A stretch of DNA of 64,000 nt, taken from assembly GCA_017745235.1 (NCBI GenBank), contig JAGHZU010000015.1, forward strand, positions 63,072 through 127,071, in the 5' to 3' direction. The position numbers and the translations under genes are program-made. The stretch comes from Caulobacter sp. Lineage in GTDB: Bacteria; Pseudomonadota; Alphaproteobacteria; Caulobacterales; Caulobacteraceae. The notes beneath the pieces were generated by a model. The model had not been told where the DNA came from. It saw only the letters and a program-made list of their open reading frames with translations, and ran no database searches. Below, one piece after another: positions 36,379-45,459 of the stretch (position 1 is its first letter; each line of letters opens with the position of its first letter).

Positions 36379-37341
36379 TCAGACGGACGCGGGCGTCTCC
36401 TGAGACACGCCCGAGGCCGTCAGCTCCTGGTAGGCCTTGGCCCAGGGCGCGTAGAACAGCGCCATGGCCGCCGCCCCCAGGAACGACAGCACCACCACGC
36501 CGAGGGTGGCGATCGGCCACAGCACGCCCGCCCAGGCCTGGGGCGGCAGGGTCTTGAGCCGCTCGGCCAGGGCCGTGAGGCTGTCCCAGGTGAGGAAGGC
36601 CCCGATGCCGACCACGGCGTAGACCACCATCTCGGCCAGCAGCAACAGCACCAGCAGCAGCAGGCACATGCCGACCAGCCGCCCGACCTGGCCGCGCGTG
36701 AAGGGCCAGGATTCGAACAGCAGGAACTTGTTCTGGGCGAAGCTCATGGGCGCGGCCATCGACAGGCGCAGGGCCGCCCAGACGAACGCGCCCAGGGCGG
36801 CGAGGCCCAACAGGACCGACAGCAGAATTCCCACGGCCATGCCGGCGTCGCCGCCGATCGCCTTGCAGATCAGGACCAGGATCACGCAGACCAGGGCCAC
36901 GACCAGCAGCACGATGAAATAGGCCATCATGAACAGCACGCCCTGGACCAGGGTCACCAGGGCGACCCACAGTTCCTGCGACCCCAGGCGCAGATAGAAC
37001 CAGCGCTTGTTGTCGGGCTCGAGAACCGCGCGGAACACCGCCGCCCCGATGACGCCCTTGATGACCGCCCCGCCCAGGAAGCTGAGGGCGTTGAAACCCA
37101 TCATGCTGCTTTGCAGGCGCATCATCCGCGCCATCACCTCGGCGTCGTCGGCCGAGGCGCCAGGGGGCGGCATGTTGGCGAACAGCTCGATCAGCTGCGG
37201 CGCCATGGCGGCCATCAGGCCCAGGACCGGCAGGAAGACCGTCACCAGCATGACCGCGCCCCAGACCAGCACCGCCACCGGCGCCCGGGCGATCACCCCG
37301 AAACCCGACACCGCCGCCTCAGCCGCAGAAAACCTCGCCAT
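36379..37341 (-). CDS. Polytopic membrane protein, paralogue family member 5
   Basis: 320 residues with about six hydrophobic segments. It carries [34 protein letters not shown] with [36 protein letters not shown] and a final [11 protein letters not shown]. It is probably the first gene of the array, starting 84 bp from the divergent trmFO. The N-terminal half has a methionine- and proline-rich loop ([18 protein letters not shown]) not seen in the others. Function unknown. Confidence 0.75.
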   Translation of the reverse strand: MARFSAAEAAVSGFGVIARAPVAVLVWGAVMLVTVFLPVLGLMAAMAPQLIELFANMPPPGASADDAEVMARMMRLQSSMMGFNALSFLGGAVIKGVIGAAVFRAVLEPDNKRWFYLRLGSQELWVALVTLVQGVLFMMAYFIVLLVVALVCVILVLICKAIGGDAGMAVGILLSVLLGLAALGAFVWAALRLSMAAPMSFAQNKFLLFESWPFTRGQVGRLVGMCLLLLVLLLLAEMVVYAVVGIGAFLTWDSLTALAERLKTLPPQAWAGVLWPIATLGVVVLSFLGAAAMALFYAPWAKAYQELTASGVSQETPASV

Positions 37342-37425
37342 CGTCGCCCCTCAGCTCACCCCTTGGTCCGCCTGCAACCTATACGCAGGTTTCGTCTCGT
37401 GGCCAGCGGGGGTAAGAGGGCGCGC

Positions 37426-38853
37426 ATGAGCACCACCCCCACCTCGCCCGCCCCCATCCATGTCGTCGGCGGCGGCCTGGCCGGCTCCGAAGCCGCCTGG
37501 CAGATCGCCCAGGCCGGCGTTCCGGTCGTCCTGCACGAAATGCGTCGCGACGAGCCCGCGAGCGGCGAAGCGACAGGCCAGACGCGGAAGGTCCGCACCG
37601 ACGCCCACCAGACGGACGGCCTTGCCGAGATGGTCTGCTCCAACTCGTTCCGCTCGGACGACTGGCAGTTCAACGCCGTGGGCCTGCTGCACGCCGAGAT
37701 GCGGCGCTGCGATTCGATCATCATGTCGGCCGCCGACCAGCACCAGGTGCCGGCGGGCGGCGCCCTGGCCGTCGACCGCGACGGCTTCTCGGCCGAGGTC
37801 ACCCGCCGGCTGGAGGCCCATCCGCTGGTCACCATCGTTCGCGAGGAGGTCGCCGGTTTGCCGCCCGCCGAATGGGACAGCGTGATCCTGGCCACCGGCC
37901 CCCTCACCTCGCCCGCCCTGGCCGACGCCATCCTGGAGCTGGGCGGCGAGGGCCAGCTGTCGTTCTTCGACGCCATCGCCCCGATCATCCACCTGGACTC
38001 GGTGAACATGGACGTGGCCTGGCGCCAGTCGCGCTACGACAAGGAAGGCCCTGGCGGCGACGCGGCCGCCTACATCAACTGCCCGATGAACAAGGAGCAG
38101 TACGAGGCCTTCGTCGACGCCTTGCTGGAAGGTCCCAAGGCCGAGTTCAAGGAGTGGGAGAACGTCCCCTATTTCGACGGCTGCCTGCCGATCGAGGTGA
38201 TGGCCGAGCGCGGTCGCGAGACCCTGCGCCACGGACCGATGAAGCCGGTGGGCCTGACCAATCCGCGCGACCCGACCGTGAAGTCCTACGCCATCGTCCA
38301 GCTGCGCCAGGACAACGCCCTGGGCACGCTGTGGAACATGGTGGGCTTCCAGACCAAGCTGAAGCACGGCGCCCAGGCCGACGTCTTCCGGATGATTCCG
38401 GGCCTGGAGAACGCCCAGTTCGCCCGCCTGGGCGGCCTGCACCGCAACACCTTCATCAACTCGCCCAAGCTGCTGGACCGCAGCCTGCGCATGAAGGTCG
38501 CCCCGCGCCTGCGCTTCGCGGGCCAGGTGACGGGCGTGGAAGGCTATGTCGAGAGCGCCGCCATCGGCCTGCTGGCCGGGCGCTTCGCCGCCGCCGAGCG
38601 CAAGGGCGCGCCGCTGGAGGCGCCGCCCGCCACCACCGCCCTGGGCGCGCTGGTCGAACACATAACCGGCGGCCATCTGGAAGGCGGCAACTTCCAGCCG
38701 ATGAACATCAACTACGGCCTGCTGCCTCCGCTCGAGGCCCCCAAGGTGGACGAGGAAGGCAAGAAGATCCCGCTGAAGGAACGCGGCCGGGCCAAAAAGC
38801 GCCTGATGAGCGTGCGTGCGCTGCAGGACCTGGAGGCGTGGCTGGGAGCGTAG
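37426..38853 (+). CDS. trmFO: Methylenetetrahydrofolate--tRNA-(uracil-5-)-methyltransferase TrmFO
   Basis: Folate- and FAD-dependent enzyme that makes 5-methyluridine at tRNA position 54. The 475 residues begin with the FAD-binding [16 protein letters not shown], then the characteristic [12 protein letters not shown] near 68-79 and [10 protein letters not shown]; the C-terminal part has [23 protein letters not shown]. The ATG at 37426 gives the normal N-terminus. It stands divergent from the membrane-protein array and 53 bp before the mechanosensitive channel gene. Confidence 0.96.
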   Translation: MSTTPTSPAPIHVVGGGLAGSEAAWQIAQAGVPVVLHEMRRDEPASGEATGQTRKVRTDAHQTDGLAEMVCSNSFRSDDWQFNAVGLLHAEMRRCDSIIMSAADQHQVPAGGALAVDRDGFSAEVTRRLEAHPLVTIVREEVAGLPPAEWDSVILATGPLTSPALADAILELGGEGQLSFFDAIAPIIHLDSVNMDVAWRQSRYDKEGPGGDAAAYINCPMNKEQYEAFVDALLEGPKAEFKEWENVPYFDGCLPIEVMAERGRETLRHGPMKPVGLTNPRDPTVKSYAIVQLRQDNALGTLWNMVGFQTKLKHGAQADVFRMIPGLENAQFARLGGLHRNTFINSPKLLDRSLRMKVAPRLRFAGQVTGVEGYVESAAIGLLAGRFAAAERKGAPLEAPPATTALGALVEHITGGHLEGGNFQPMNINYGLLPPLEAPKVDEEGKKIPLKERGRAKKRLMSVRALQDLEAWLGA

Positions 38854-38906
38854 GGCTCCTCAGCCTGGCCGGGGAGCCGACCACGCGCGCCGGACGTTAG
38901 GGCCGC

Positions 38907-39983
38907 ATGCCCGACTCCCCTCCCTGGCTTCTCGACCTCGCGCTGCGCGTGGCCTGGGCTCCGCCTTGGGCCATCGGCCTGGGCCTGACCCTGGCGGCGG
39001 TGCTGTTCGCCCTGGCCGTCCATGACGTGCTCGTGAGGATCGTGCGCCGCTGGGTGTCGCGAGACGCGTTCTGGGCGGCGATGGCCGTGCGCACCCGCCG
39101 CCCCACGCGGCTGGCCTTCATCGTTGCGGCCCTGAGCCTCGCGGCTTCGGTCGCCCCGATGACGGCGGGCCAGGCGGCCGGCGCCAAGCGCGTGCTGCTG
39201 GTGCTGTTCATCGTGCTGGTGGGCTGGATCGTGATGACGGCCCTGGACATCGGCGCGGCGCTCTACATGCGGCGCTTCAACATAGAGGTCGAGGACAACC
39301 TGCTGGCTCGCAAGCACCTGACCCAGGTGAAGATCCTGCGGCGGGCCTGCGCGGTGGTGGTGGGGCTGGTGACGGCGGGGCTGGCGCTGATGACCATCCC
39401 CGGCGTCCGCCAATGGGGCGTCAGCCTGCTCGCGGCGGGCGGAGCCGCCTCGGTGATCGTCGGCCTGGCGCTGCAGCCGCTGCTGACCAACCTGATCGCG
39501 GGCATCCAGATCGCCATCACCCAACCCATCCGCATCGACGACGCCGTGATCGTCGAGAAGGAGTGGGGCAATATCGAGGAGATCAACGCCACCTATGTCG
39601 TGGTGCGGCTGTGGGACTGGCGGCGCATGGTGCTGCCGCTCAGCTACTTCATCCAGACGCCGTTCCAGAACTGGACCCGCGAGAGCGCGGCCCTGATCGG
39701 CACGGCCATGCTCTATGTCGACCACGCCGCCCCCATCGAGCGCCTGCGCGCCAAGCTGGAGGAGATCGCCAAGGCCTCGCCCCTGTGGGATGGCCGGGTG
39801 GTGGCGCTGCAGGTCACCGACGTGACGGCCCAGGTGCTGGAGGTGCGCTGCCTGGTCAGCGCCCGCAGCGCGCCCAAGACCTTCGACCTGCGCTGCGAGG
39901 TGCGCGAGAAGATGATGGCGTTCCTGCGCGACGAGGTCCCCGAGGCCCTGGCGCGGCGGCGGCTGGCGCTGGCGGAGACCTGA
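38907..39983 (+). CDS. MscS-family mechanosensitive ion channel
   Basis: 358 residues. About four hydrophobic segments precede the pore helix region GVSLLAAGGAASVIVGLALQPLLTNLIAGIQIAITQPIRIDDAV, which is the MscS signature, followed by the beta domain (EWGNIEEINATYVVVRLWDWRRMVLPLSYFI) and a C-terminal alpha/beta part. It would release solutes on hypo-osmotic shock. No other transport gene is adjacent, and it ends 171 bp before the purine operon. Confidence 0.9.
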   Translation: MPDSPPWLLDLALRVAWAPPWAIGLGLTLAAVLFALAVHDVLVRIVRRWVSRDAFWAAMAVRTRRPTRLAFIVAALSLAASVAPMTAGQAAGAKRVLLVLFIVLVGWIVMTALDIGAALYMRRFNIEVEDNLLARKHLTQVKILRRACAVVVGLVTAGLALMTIPGVRQWGVSLLAAGGAASVIVGLALQPLLTNLIAGIQIAITQPIRIDDAVIVEKEWGNIEEINATYVVVRLWDWRRMVLPLSYFIQTPFQNWTRESAALIGTAMLYVDHAAPIERLRAKLEEIAKASPLWDGRVVALQVTDVTAQVLEVRCLVSARSAPKTFDLRCEVREKMMAFLRDEVPEALARRRLALAET

Positions 39984-40012
39984 AGGCCCCCGACCTTCTC
40001 GGCGAACACCTT

Positions 40013-40037
40013 CCACAAGTAAGTGATTTATGACTTA
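40013..40037. promoter_or_regulatory. Purine-island motif, site A (upstream of allantoate amidohydrolase)
   Basis: The minus strand reads TCACTTACTTGTGG (40013-40026), a near match to the motif TTTMTTACTTRTGR. It overlaps the imperfect palindrome TAAGTGAT-TT-ATGACTTA at 40020-40037. AT-rich in otherwise GC-rich DNA, about 120 bp upstream of the ATG at 40154. Shares the 12 bases CTTACTTGTGGA with site B. Confidence 0.55.
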
Positions 40038-40153
40038 GCTTGAGGCGCCGGCCGTTCGGTCTGGCGCTTGTGGAGGCATTCGCGGACGATCCGGACGCGC
40101 GCCGCCGATCATCGCGGGCTTGGCCGCCGGGCGATGCTAGGCAAAGGTCGTGG

Positions 40154-41452
40154 ATGGATCGGACGACTAAAGGGGAGCCGGACCGGGTGGCGGAAGCCTT
40201 CGACATTGGAGCCAGGGCCAAGGCGCGCTGCGACCTGATGGGCGCTGCGCCCTACAGCGAGGCCGAGGGCATGCTGGTGCGGCGGTTCCTGACGCCCGCG
40301 CACAAGGCCGCGCTGGACACCCTGAAGTTCTGGATGGAAGAGGCCGGCCTGGCCGCGCGGATCGACGCGGCGGGCAATCTGGTGGGACGCTACGAGGGCG
40401 CGGCGCCGGGCGCCCCGGCCCTCCTGATCGGCTCGCACATCGACAGCGTGCGCAACGGCGGCCGCTACGACGGGGCGCTGGGGGTGACGCTGGGAATCGA
40501 CGTGGTCGAGGTCTTGAACCGCGCCGGCCGCCGCCTGCCTTTCGCGGTCGAGGTGGTCGCGTTCGGCGACGAGGAGGGGTCGCGCTTTCCGGCCTCGATG
40601 ACCTGCAGCCGCGCCGTGGCGGGGACGGTCGACGTCCAGGTAATGGAAATGGTCGACGGCGACGGCGTTTCGCTGGCCGAGGCCTTCGCCGCGTTCGGCC
40701 TGGACCCGACCCGCCTGGAGGAGGCTGCGCGCAAGCCGGGCGAGGTCCTGGCGTTCCTGGAGGCTCACATCGAGCAGGGGCCGGTGCTTGAGGCCGAGGA
40801 TCTGGCGCTGGGCGTGGTCACCGCCATCGCCGCCCAGAAGCGGCTGATGGTGCGGATCGAGGGCGTCGCCGGCCATGCGGGGACGACGCCCATGGCCCTG
40901 CGCAAGGATCCCGGCCCGGCCGCAGCCGAGGCGATGCTGGCCCTGGAGCGGATCTGCAGGGGCGGCTGCGACGGCCTGGTCGGCACCGTGGGGCGGATGA
41001 CCGCCTTGCCCGGCGCCTTCAACGTGATCCCCGGCGCGGTCGAGTTCTCGATGGACATCCGGGCGGAGGTCGAGGCCACGCGCGACGCGGCGGCCGAGGC
41101 GATCACCGCCGAGATCGAGGCGATCGCCGCACGGCGCGGACTGTCGGCTTCGGTGACCCTGATGCAGGCCCTGGCCGCCAGCCCCTGCGATCCTGGCCTG
41201 ACCGCCCTGCTCGAAGCCGCCGTCGCCGAGACCGGCCAGCCGCCGCGCCGCCTGCCCAGCGGGGCCGGCCACGACGCCATGGTGATCGCCGACCTCTGCC
41301 CCACCGCCATGCTGTTCATCCGCTGCGAGGGCGGGATCAGCCATAACCCGCGCGAGGCCGTCACCGAGGCCGACTGCGCCCTGGCCGCACGCGCGATGCT
41401 GGCGTTCGTCGAGCGGCTGGCCGCCAGCAATTCCCTGCAGAGGTCCGCATGA
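40154..41452 (+). CDS. Zn-dependent hydrolase, probable allantoate amidohydrolase
   Basis: M20-family amidohydrolase expected to split allantoate to ureidoglycine, CO2 and ammonia. The 432 residues include GSHIDSVRNGGRYDGALGV (first metal ligand His and bridging Asp), GDEEGSRFP, AHIEQGPVLE and the final CEGGISHNPREAV with a metal-binding His. N-carbamoyl-amino-acid hydrolases share these motifs, but the gene is coupled to a ureidoglycine-type aminotransferase and followed by puuE and uraD, which favours allantoate. The ATG at 40154 is chosen over one at 40040 because the first 38 residues there are not family-like. Confidence 0.88.
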   Translation: MDRTTKGEPDRVAEAFDIGARAKARCDLMGAAPYSEAEGMLVRRFLTPAHKAALDTLKFWMEEAGLAARIDAAGNLVGRYEGAAPGAPALLIGSHIDSVRNGGRYDGALGVTLGIDVVEVLNRAGRRLPFAVEVVAFGDEEGSRFPASMTCSRAVAGTVDVQVMEMVDGDGVSLAEAFAAFGLDPTRLEEAARKPGEVLAFLEAHIEQGPVLEAEDLALGVVTAIAAQKRLMVRIEGVAGHAGTTPMALRKDPGPAAAEAMLALERICRGGCDGLVGTVGRMTALPGAFNVIPGAVEFSMDIRAEVEATRDAAAEAITAEIEAIAARRGLSASVTLMQALAASPCDPGLTALLEAAVAETGQPPRRLPSGAGHDAMVIADLCPTAMLFIRCEGGISHNPREAVTEADCALAARAMLAFVERLAASNSLQRSA

Positions 41453-42669
41453 CCGACACCTTCGGCGAACTCGACCACCCCGCTCGCCTGCTGATGGGGC
41501 CAGGACCTATCAACGCCCACCCGCGCGTGCTGCGGGCCATGTCGGTGCAGCTTCTGGGACAGTTCGATCCCGAATTCACCGGCTACATGAACCAGACCAT
41601 GGCGTTGTATCGCCAGGTGTTCGAGACGGAGAACCGCTGGACCTTCCTGGTCGACGGCACCTCGCGCGCGGCGATCGAGGCGGCGCTGGTCTCGACCCTG
41701 GCGCCGGGCGACGACGTCGTGGTGGTCAACGCCGGCCGCTTCGGCCTGCTGCTGTCTGAGATCGCCGAGCGGTGCGATGCGCGCGTGACCCTGGTCGACG
41801 GCGAGTGGGGAACCGTTGTCGATCCTCAGGCCGTAGAGGACGCGGTCAAGCGCGTGCGGCCCCGGCTGGTGGCCTGCGTCCACGGCGACACCTCCACCAC
41901 CATGGCCCAGCCGATCGAGGCGATCGGCGAGATCTGTCGGCGCTACGACACGTTGCTGTACGTCGACGCCACGGCGACGATCGGCGGCATGCCGGTACCG
42001 GTCGACGCCTGGCGGGCGGACATCGTCACGGGCGGTCTCCAGAAGTGCCTGGGCGGTCCGTCGGGCTCGGGGCCGATCACCATCAGCGACCGAGCCGCCG
42101 AGCACATCTCCTCGCGTCGCCACGTCGAAAAGGGCTTGGCGACCGGCGGGGCCGTCGGCGCCGGCCGACGCATCGCCTCCAACTATTTCGACCTGGCGAT
42201 GATCATGGACTACTGGTCCGACAAGCGCCTGAACCACCACACCGAGGCGGCCAGCATGCTGTACGCGGCGCGCGAGTGCGCCCGGGTGGTGCTGGAGGAG
42301 GGCCTGGAGGCCCGCTTCGCCCGCCACGCCCGGGCCGGGGCCTCGGTGGTGGCCGGGGTCGAGGCCATGGGCCTGAGCGTCTACGGCGACAAGGCCCACA
42401 AGATGACCAACGTGACCGCCGTGGTGATCCCGCCCGGCGTCGACGGCGACCGCGTCCGCGCCCGCATGCGCACCGACTTCGAGATCGAGATCGGCACGGC
42501 CTTCGGGCCGCTGGCGGGCAAGGTCTGGAGAATCGGCGCGATGGGGGTGAACGCCCGCAAGCACGCCGTGCTGACGACGCTGTCGGCGCTGGAGTCGGTG
42601 CTGCGGTGGGAGGGCTACGCCGCGCCCGCCGGGGCCGGGGTGGATGCGGCGGCGGAGGTTTGGGCGTGA
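41449..42669 (+). CDS. PLP-dependent aminotransferase, (S)-ureidoglycine--glyoxylate type (PucG-like)
   Basis: 406 residues of the class V aminotransferase family. The PLP lysine is in GLQKCLGGPSGSGP near 197-210, and VDATATIGG precedes it. LQKCLGGPSG is the PucG form, whereas serine-glyoxylate transaminases differ around the lysine. In purine degradation it moves the amino group of ureidoglycine to glyoxylate. ATGA overlap with the amidohydrolase gene indicates coupling. The alternative, a general alanine-glyoxylate aminotransferase, is less likely given the operon. Confidence 0.87.
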   Translation: MTDTFGELDHPARLLMGPGPINAHPRVLRAMSVQLLGQFDPEFTGYMNQTMALYRQVFETENRWTFLVDGTSRAAIEAALVSTLAPGDDVVVVNAGRFGLLLSEIAERCDARVTLVDGEWGTVVDPQAVEDAVKRVRPRLVACVHGDTSTTMAQPIEAIGEICRRYDTLLYVDATATIGGMPVPVDAWRADIVTGGLQKCLGGPSGSGPITISDRAAEHISSRRHVEKGLATGGAVGAGRRIASNYFDLAMIMDYWSDKRLNHHTEAASMLYAARECARVVLEEGLEARFARHARAGASVVAGVEAMGLSVYGDKAHKMTNVTAVVIPPGVDGDRVRARMRTDFEIEIGTAFGPLAGKVWRIGAMGVNARKHAVLTTLSALESVLRWEGYAAPAGAGVDAAAEVWA

Positions 42670-42712
42670 GGGCGGTGACACGTGAGGGCCTCCCCTTGGC
42701 GAGGGAGGTTCC

Positions 42713-43633
42713 ATGACCTATCCCCGCAACCTCATCGGCTACGGCGCCAACCCGCCCCACGCCCGTTGGCCGAACGGCGCGCGGATCGCCGTGCAGTTCG
42801 TGCTGAACTACGAGGAAGGCGCCGAGCGCAGCGTGCTGCACGGCGACCCCCAGGCCGAGCACTTCCTGTCGGAAATGGTCGGAGCCCTGCCCGTGCCGGA
42901 CGCGCGGCACATGTCGATGGAAAGCCTCTACGAGTACGGCTCACGCGCCGGGTTCTGGCGCATCCGGCGACTGTTCGAGGATTTCGGCCTGCCGCTGACC
43001 GTCTATGGCGTGGCCCAGGCCATGGAGCGCAACCCCGACGCGGTGGAGGCCATGCTGGCCTCGGGCTGGGAGATCGCCACCCACGGCTATCGCTGGATCG
43101 ACTATCAGCACGTGCCCGAGGCGGTCGAGCGCGAGCACATCGCCCGGGCCATCGAGATCCATACGCGGCTGACGGGCGAACGGCCGCTAGGCTGGTACCA
43201 GGGGCGCACCAGCCCCAACACCGCCCGGCTGGTCGTGGAGGAAGGCGGCTTCGTCTACGACGCCGACAGCTACGCCGACGACCTGCCCTATTGGGACGAC
43301 CAGCACGGAAAGCCCCAGCTGATCGTGCCCTACACGCTGGACGCCAACGACATGCGCTTCGCCGCGCCCCAGGGCTTCAACAGCGGCGACCAGTTCTTCG
43401 CCTACCTGCGCGACGCCTTCGACGCCCTCTACCTGGAGGGCGAGACCGCGCCGAAGATGATGAGCATAGGGCTGCACTGCCGGATCGTGGGAAAGCCCGG
43501 CCGGATCATGGCCCTGCGCCGGTTCCTGGAGCACGTGGTCTCGCACGAGAAGGTGTGGGTGGCGCGGCGGATCGACATCGCCCGGCACTGGATCGCGGCG
43601 CATCCGTATGGGGGCTCGCCCGATGCCGCATAG
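42713..43633 (+). CDS. puuE: Allantoinase PuuE (polysaccharide-deacetylase fold)
   Basis: Hydrolyses allantoin to allantoate. The 306-residue protein has the PuuE features YPRNLIGYGANPPHARWPNGARIAVQFVLNYEEG, the NodB-like EIATHGYRWIDYQ near 123-135, and WYQGRTSPNT. It is not related to metal-dependent amidohydrolase-type allantoinases. Preceded by GGGAGG 4 nt before the ATG and followed by a palindromic repeat element that separates it from uraD. Full length. Confidence 0.92.
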   Translation: MTYPRNLIGYGANPPHARWPNGARIAVQFVLNYEEGAERSVLHGDPQAEHFLSEMVGALPVPDARHMSMESLYEYGSRAGFWRIRRLFEDFGLPLTVYGVAQAMERNPDAVEAMLASGWEIATHGYRWIDYQHVPEAVEREHIARAIEIHTRLTGERPLGWYQGRTSPNTARLVVEEGGFVYDADSYADDLPYWDDQHGKPQLIVPYTLDANDMRFAAPQGFNSGDQFFAYLRDAFDALYLEGETAPKMMSIGLHCRIVGKPGRIMALRRFLEHVVSHEKVWVARRIDIARHWIAAHPYGGSPDAA

Positions 43634-43634
43634 G

Positions 43635-43727
43635 CCGCTCATCCCTGCGAAAGCGGGGACCCAAGCCGAGCTTCGGGAGAAGGCGCGGACGGTCTGCTCG
43701 GATCCCCGCCCTGGCGAGGATGAGCGG
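43635..43727. repeat. Palindromic intergenic repeat element inside the purine operon
   Basis: The element begins CCGCTCATCC (43635-43644) and ends GGATGAGCGG (43718-43727), a perfect 10-bp inverted repeat, with further internal symmetry (GCGGGGACCC against GGATCCCCGC). Such extended REP-like units are typical dispersed elements of Caulobacter genomes. It could slow decay or cause partial termination between puuE and uraD. Confidence 0.65.
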
Positions 43728-43735
43728 AGGGTGAA

Positions 43736-44242
43736 ATGCTGACCCTCGCCCACCTCAACACCCTCGACCGCGAAGCCTTCGCCCAGGTCCTGCGCTTCGC
43801 CTTCGAGCTTTCGCCGTGGGTCGTCGAGCGCGCCTGGGACGCGCGGCCCTTCGCCAGCGTCGAAGCCATGCACGCGGCGATGATGGCGGGACTGGAAGCG
43901 GCCTCAGCCGACGACAAGCTGGCCCTGATCCGAGCCCACCCCGAACTGGCGGGCAAGGCGGCGATCGCCAAGGCCTTGACCGCCGAGAGCAACGCCGAGC
44001 AGGCCAGCGCCGGGCTGGACCGGCTGACGCCGGAGGAGTTCGAGCGCTTCCACGCTCTGAATGCGGCTTACGGCGAGCGGTTCGGCTTTCCGTTCATCAT
44101 CGCCGTGCGGCTGAACGACAAGGCCTCGATCCTGGCGGCCATGGCCGCGCGGCTGGCCAACGACCGGGACGTCGAGATCGCCGAGGCCATCAAGCAGATC
44201 GGCCTGATTTCCAAACTTCGATTGCTGGACGCGGTGGGCTGA
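43736..44242 (+). CDS. uraD: 2-oxo-4-hydroxy-4-carboxy-5-ureidoimidazoline decarboxylase UraD
   Basis: Decarboxylates OHCU to S-(+)-allantoin, after PuuD and UraH. The 168 residues have the OHCU decarboxylase signature ALIRAHPELAGKAA (catalytic His near 64), followed by EEFERFHALNAAYGERFGFPFIIAVR. The start ATG at 43736 stands 102 bp after puuE, with the repeat element between. The stop overlaps the ATG of a 10-codon micro-ORF that leads to puuD. Confidence 0.93.
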   Translation: MLTLAHLNTLDREAFAQVLRFAFELSPWVVERAWDARPFASVEAMHAAMMAGLEAASADDKLALIRAHPELAGKAAIAKALTAESNAEQASAGLDRLTPEEFERFHALNAAYGERFGFPFIIAVRLNDKASILAAMAARLANDRDVEIAEAIKQIGLISKLRLLDAVG

Positions 44243-44274
44243 TGAGCGCGCCGACGGCCTGGGGGGCGGCTTAG

Positions 44275-45459
44275 TTGGACTACGACCTGACGACCTGGTT
44301 GAATCTTGGCCTGCGCTGGCTGCACGTGATCGCGGGCGTGGCCTGGATCGGGGCCTCGTTCTACTTCGTGTGGCTGGACAACAACCTGCGTCCGCCCGTC
44401 CCGGAGAAGGAGGGCGTGAAGGGCGAGCTGTGGGCCGTACACGGCGGCGGCTTCTACCATTCGCAGAAGTACATGGTGGCCCCGGCGCACATGCCCGACC
44501 ACCTGCACTGGTTCAAATGGGAGGCCTACACCACCTGGCTGTCGGGCTTCGCGCTGCTGACGGTGCTCTACTACGTGGGCGCGCCGGTCTATCTGATCGA
44601 CCCGGCAAAGCACGCCTTCAGCCAGCCGGCGGCCATCGCCACCGGCCTGGCCTTCATCCTCGGCGGCCTGCTGGTCTACGAGGCCCTGTGCCGCTCACCC
44701 CTGGGCCAGCGCCCGCGCCTGTTCGGGACCGTCTGGTTCCTGTGTCTGACGGGAGCGGCGTACGCGCTGACCCACCTCTTCAGCGACCGGGGCGCCTTCA
44801 TCCACGTGGGCGCGATCATCGGCACGGCGATGGTGGGGAACGTCTTCCTGGTGATCATCCCCAACCAGCGTCGGATCGTGGCCGACATGCTGGCGGGACG
44901 GGACGTGGACCCCCGCCTGGGCGCAATGGGCAAGCAGCGCTCGGTTCACAACAACTACATGACCCTGCCGGTCATCTTCATCATGATCAGCAACCACTAT
45001 CCGGTGGTGACGGGCCATCCGCTGGCGTGGCTGCTGCTGGCCCTGATCAGCGCCGGCGGCGTTTCGATCCGGCACTTCTTCAACCTGCGCCACCACGGCG
45101 TCATCAAGCCGGATTTCATCTTCCTGGGCGTGGCCCTGGTGGTGGCCGCCAGCGCCGTGGCCAGCCACAAGCCCAAGCCGGCCGAGGTGGCGTCCGACGT
45201 CCCCTTCCCCGTGGCCCAGGCGATCGTGCAGAAGCATTGCGTGACCTGCCATTCCGCCACGCCCACTCACAAGGGCTTCACCGCCCCGCCCAACGGCGCG
45301 GCGTTCGACACCCCCCAGGGCATGGCCCGCTACGCGCCGAAGATCCGTGAACGGGCGGTGGACTCCACGAGCATGCCGCTCGGAAACGAGACTCACATTA
45401 CGGATGCGGAACGCGCCCAGCTGGGCGCCTGGATCAAGGCCGGAGCCAAAACCCCGTGA
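44275..45459 (+). CDS. puuD: Membrane urate oxidase PuuD with C-terminal cytochrome c domain
   Basis: Oxidises urate to 5-hydroxyisourate at the inner membrane. The 394 residues contain an eight-helix urate hydroxylase domain starting WLNLGLRWLHVIAGVAWIGASFYFVWLD, with WAVHGGGFYHSQKY and HNNYMTLPVIFIMISNHYP, and a C-terminal periplasmic cytochrome c domain with one CVTCH haem site. PuuD passes electrons to the respiratory chain and makes no hydrogen peroxide. The start is a TTG at 44275, directly after the micro-ORF stop at 44274. The stop overlaps the TetR gene (GTGA). Confidence 0.92.
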   Translation: MDYDLTTWLNLGLRWLHVIAGVAWIGASFYFVWLDNNLRPPVPEKEGVKGELWAVHGGGFYHSQKYMVAPAHMPDHLHWFKWEAYTTWLSGFALLTVLYYVGAPVYLIDPAKHAFSQPAAIATGLAFILGGLLVYEALCRSPLGQRPRLFGTVWFLCLTGAAYALTHLFSDRGAFIHVGAIIGTAMVGNVFLVIIPNQRRIVADMLAGRDVDPRLGAMGKQRSVHNNYMTLPVIFIMISNHYPVVTGHPLAWLLLALISAGGVSIRHFFNLRHHGVIKPDFIFLGVALVVAASAVASHKPKPAEVASDVPFPVAQAIVQKHCVTCHSATPTHKGFTAPPNGAAFDTPQGMARYAPKIRERAVDSTSMPLGNETHITDAERAQLGAWIKAGAKTP

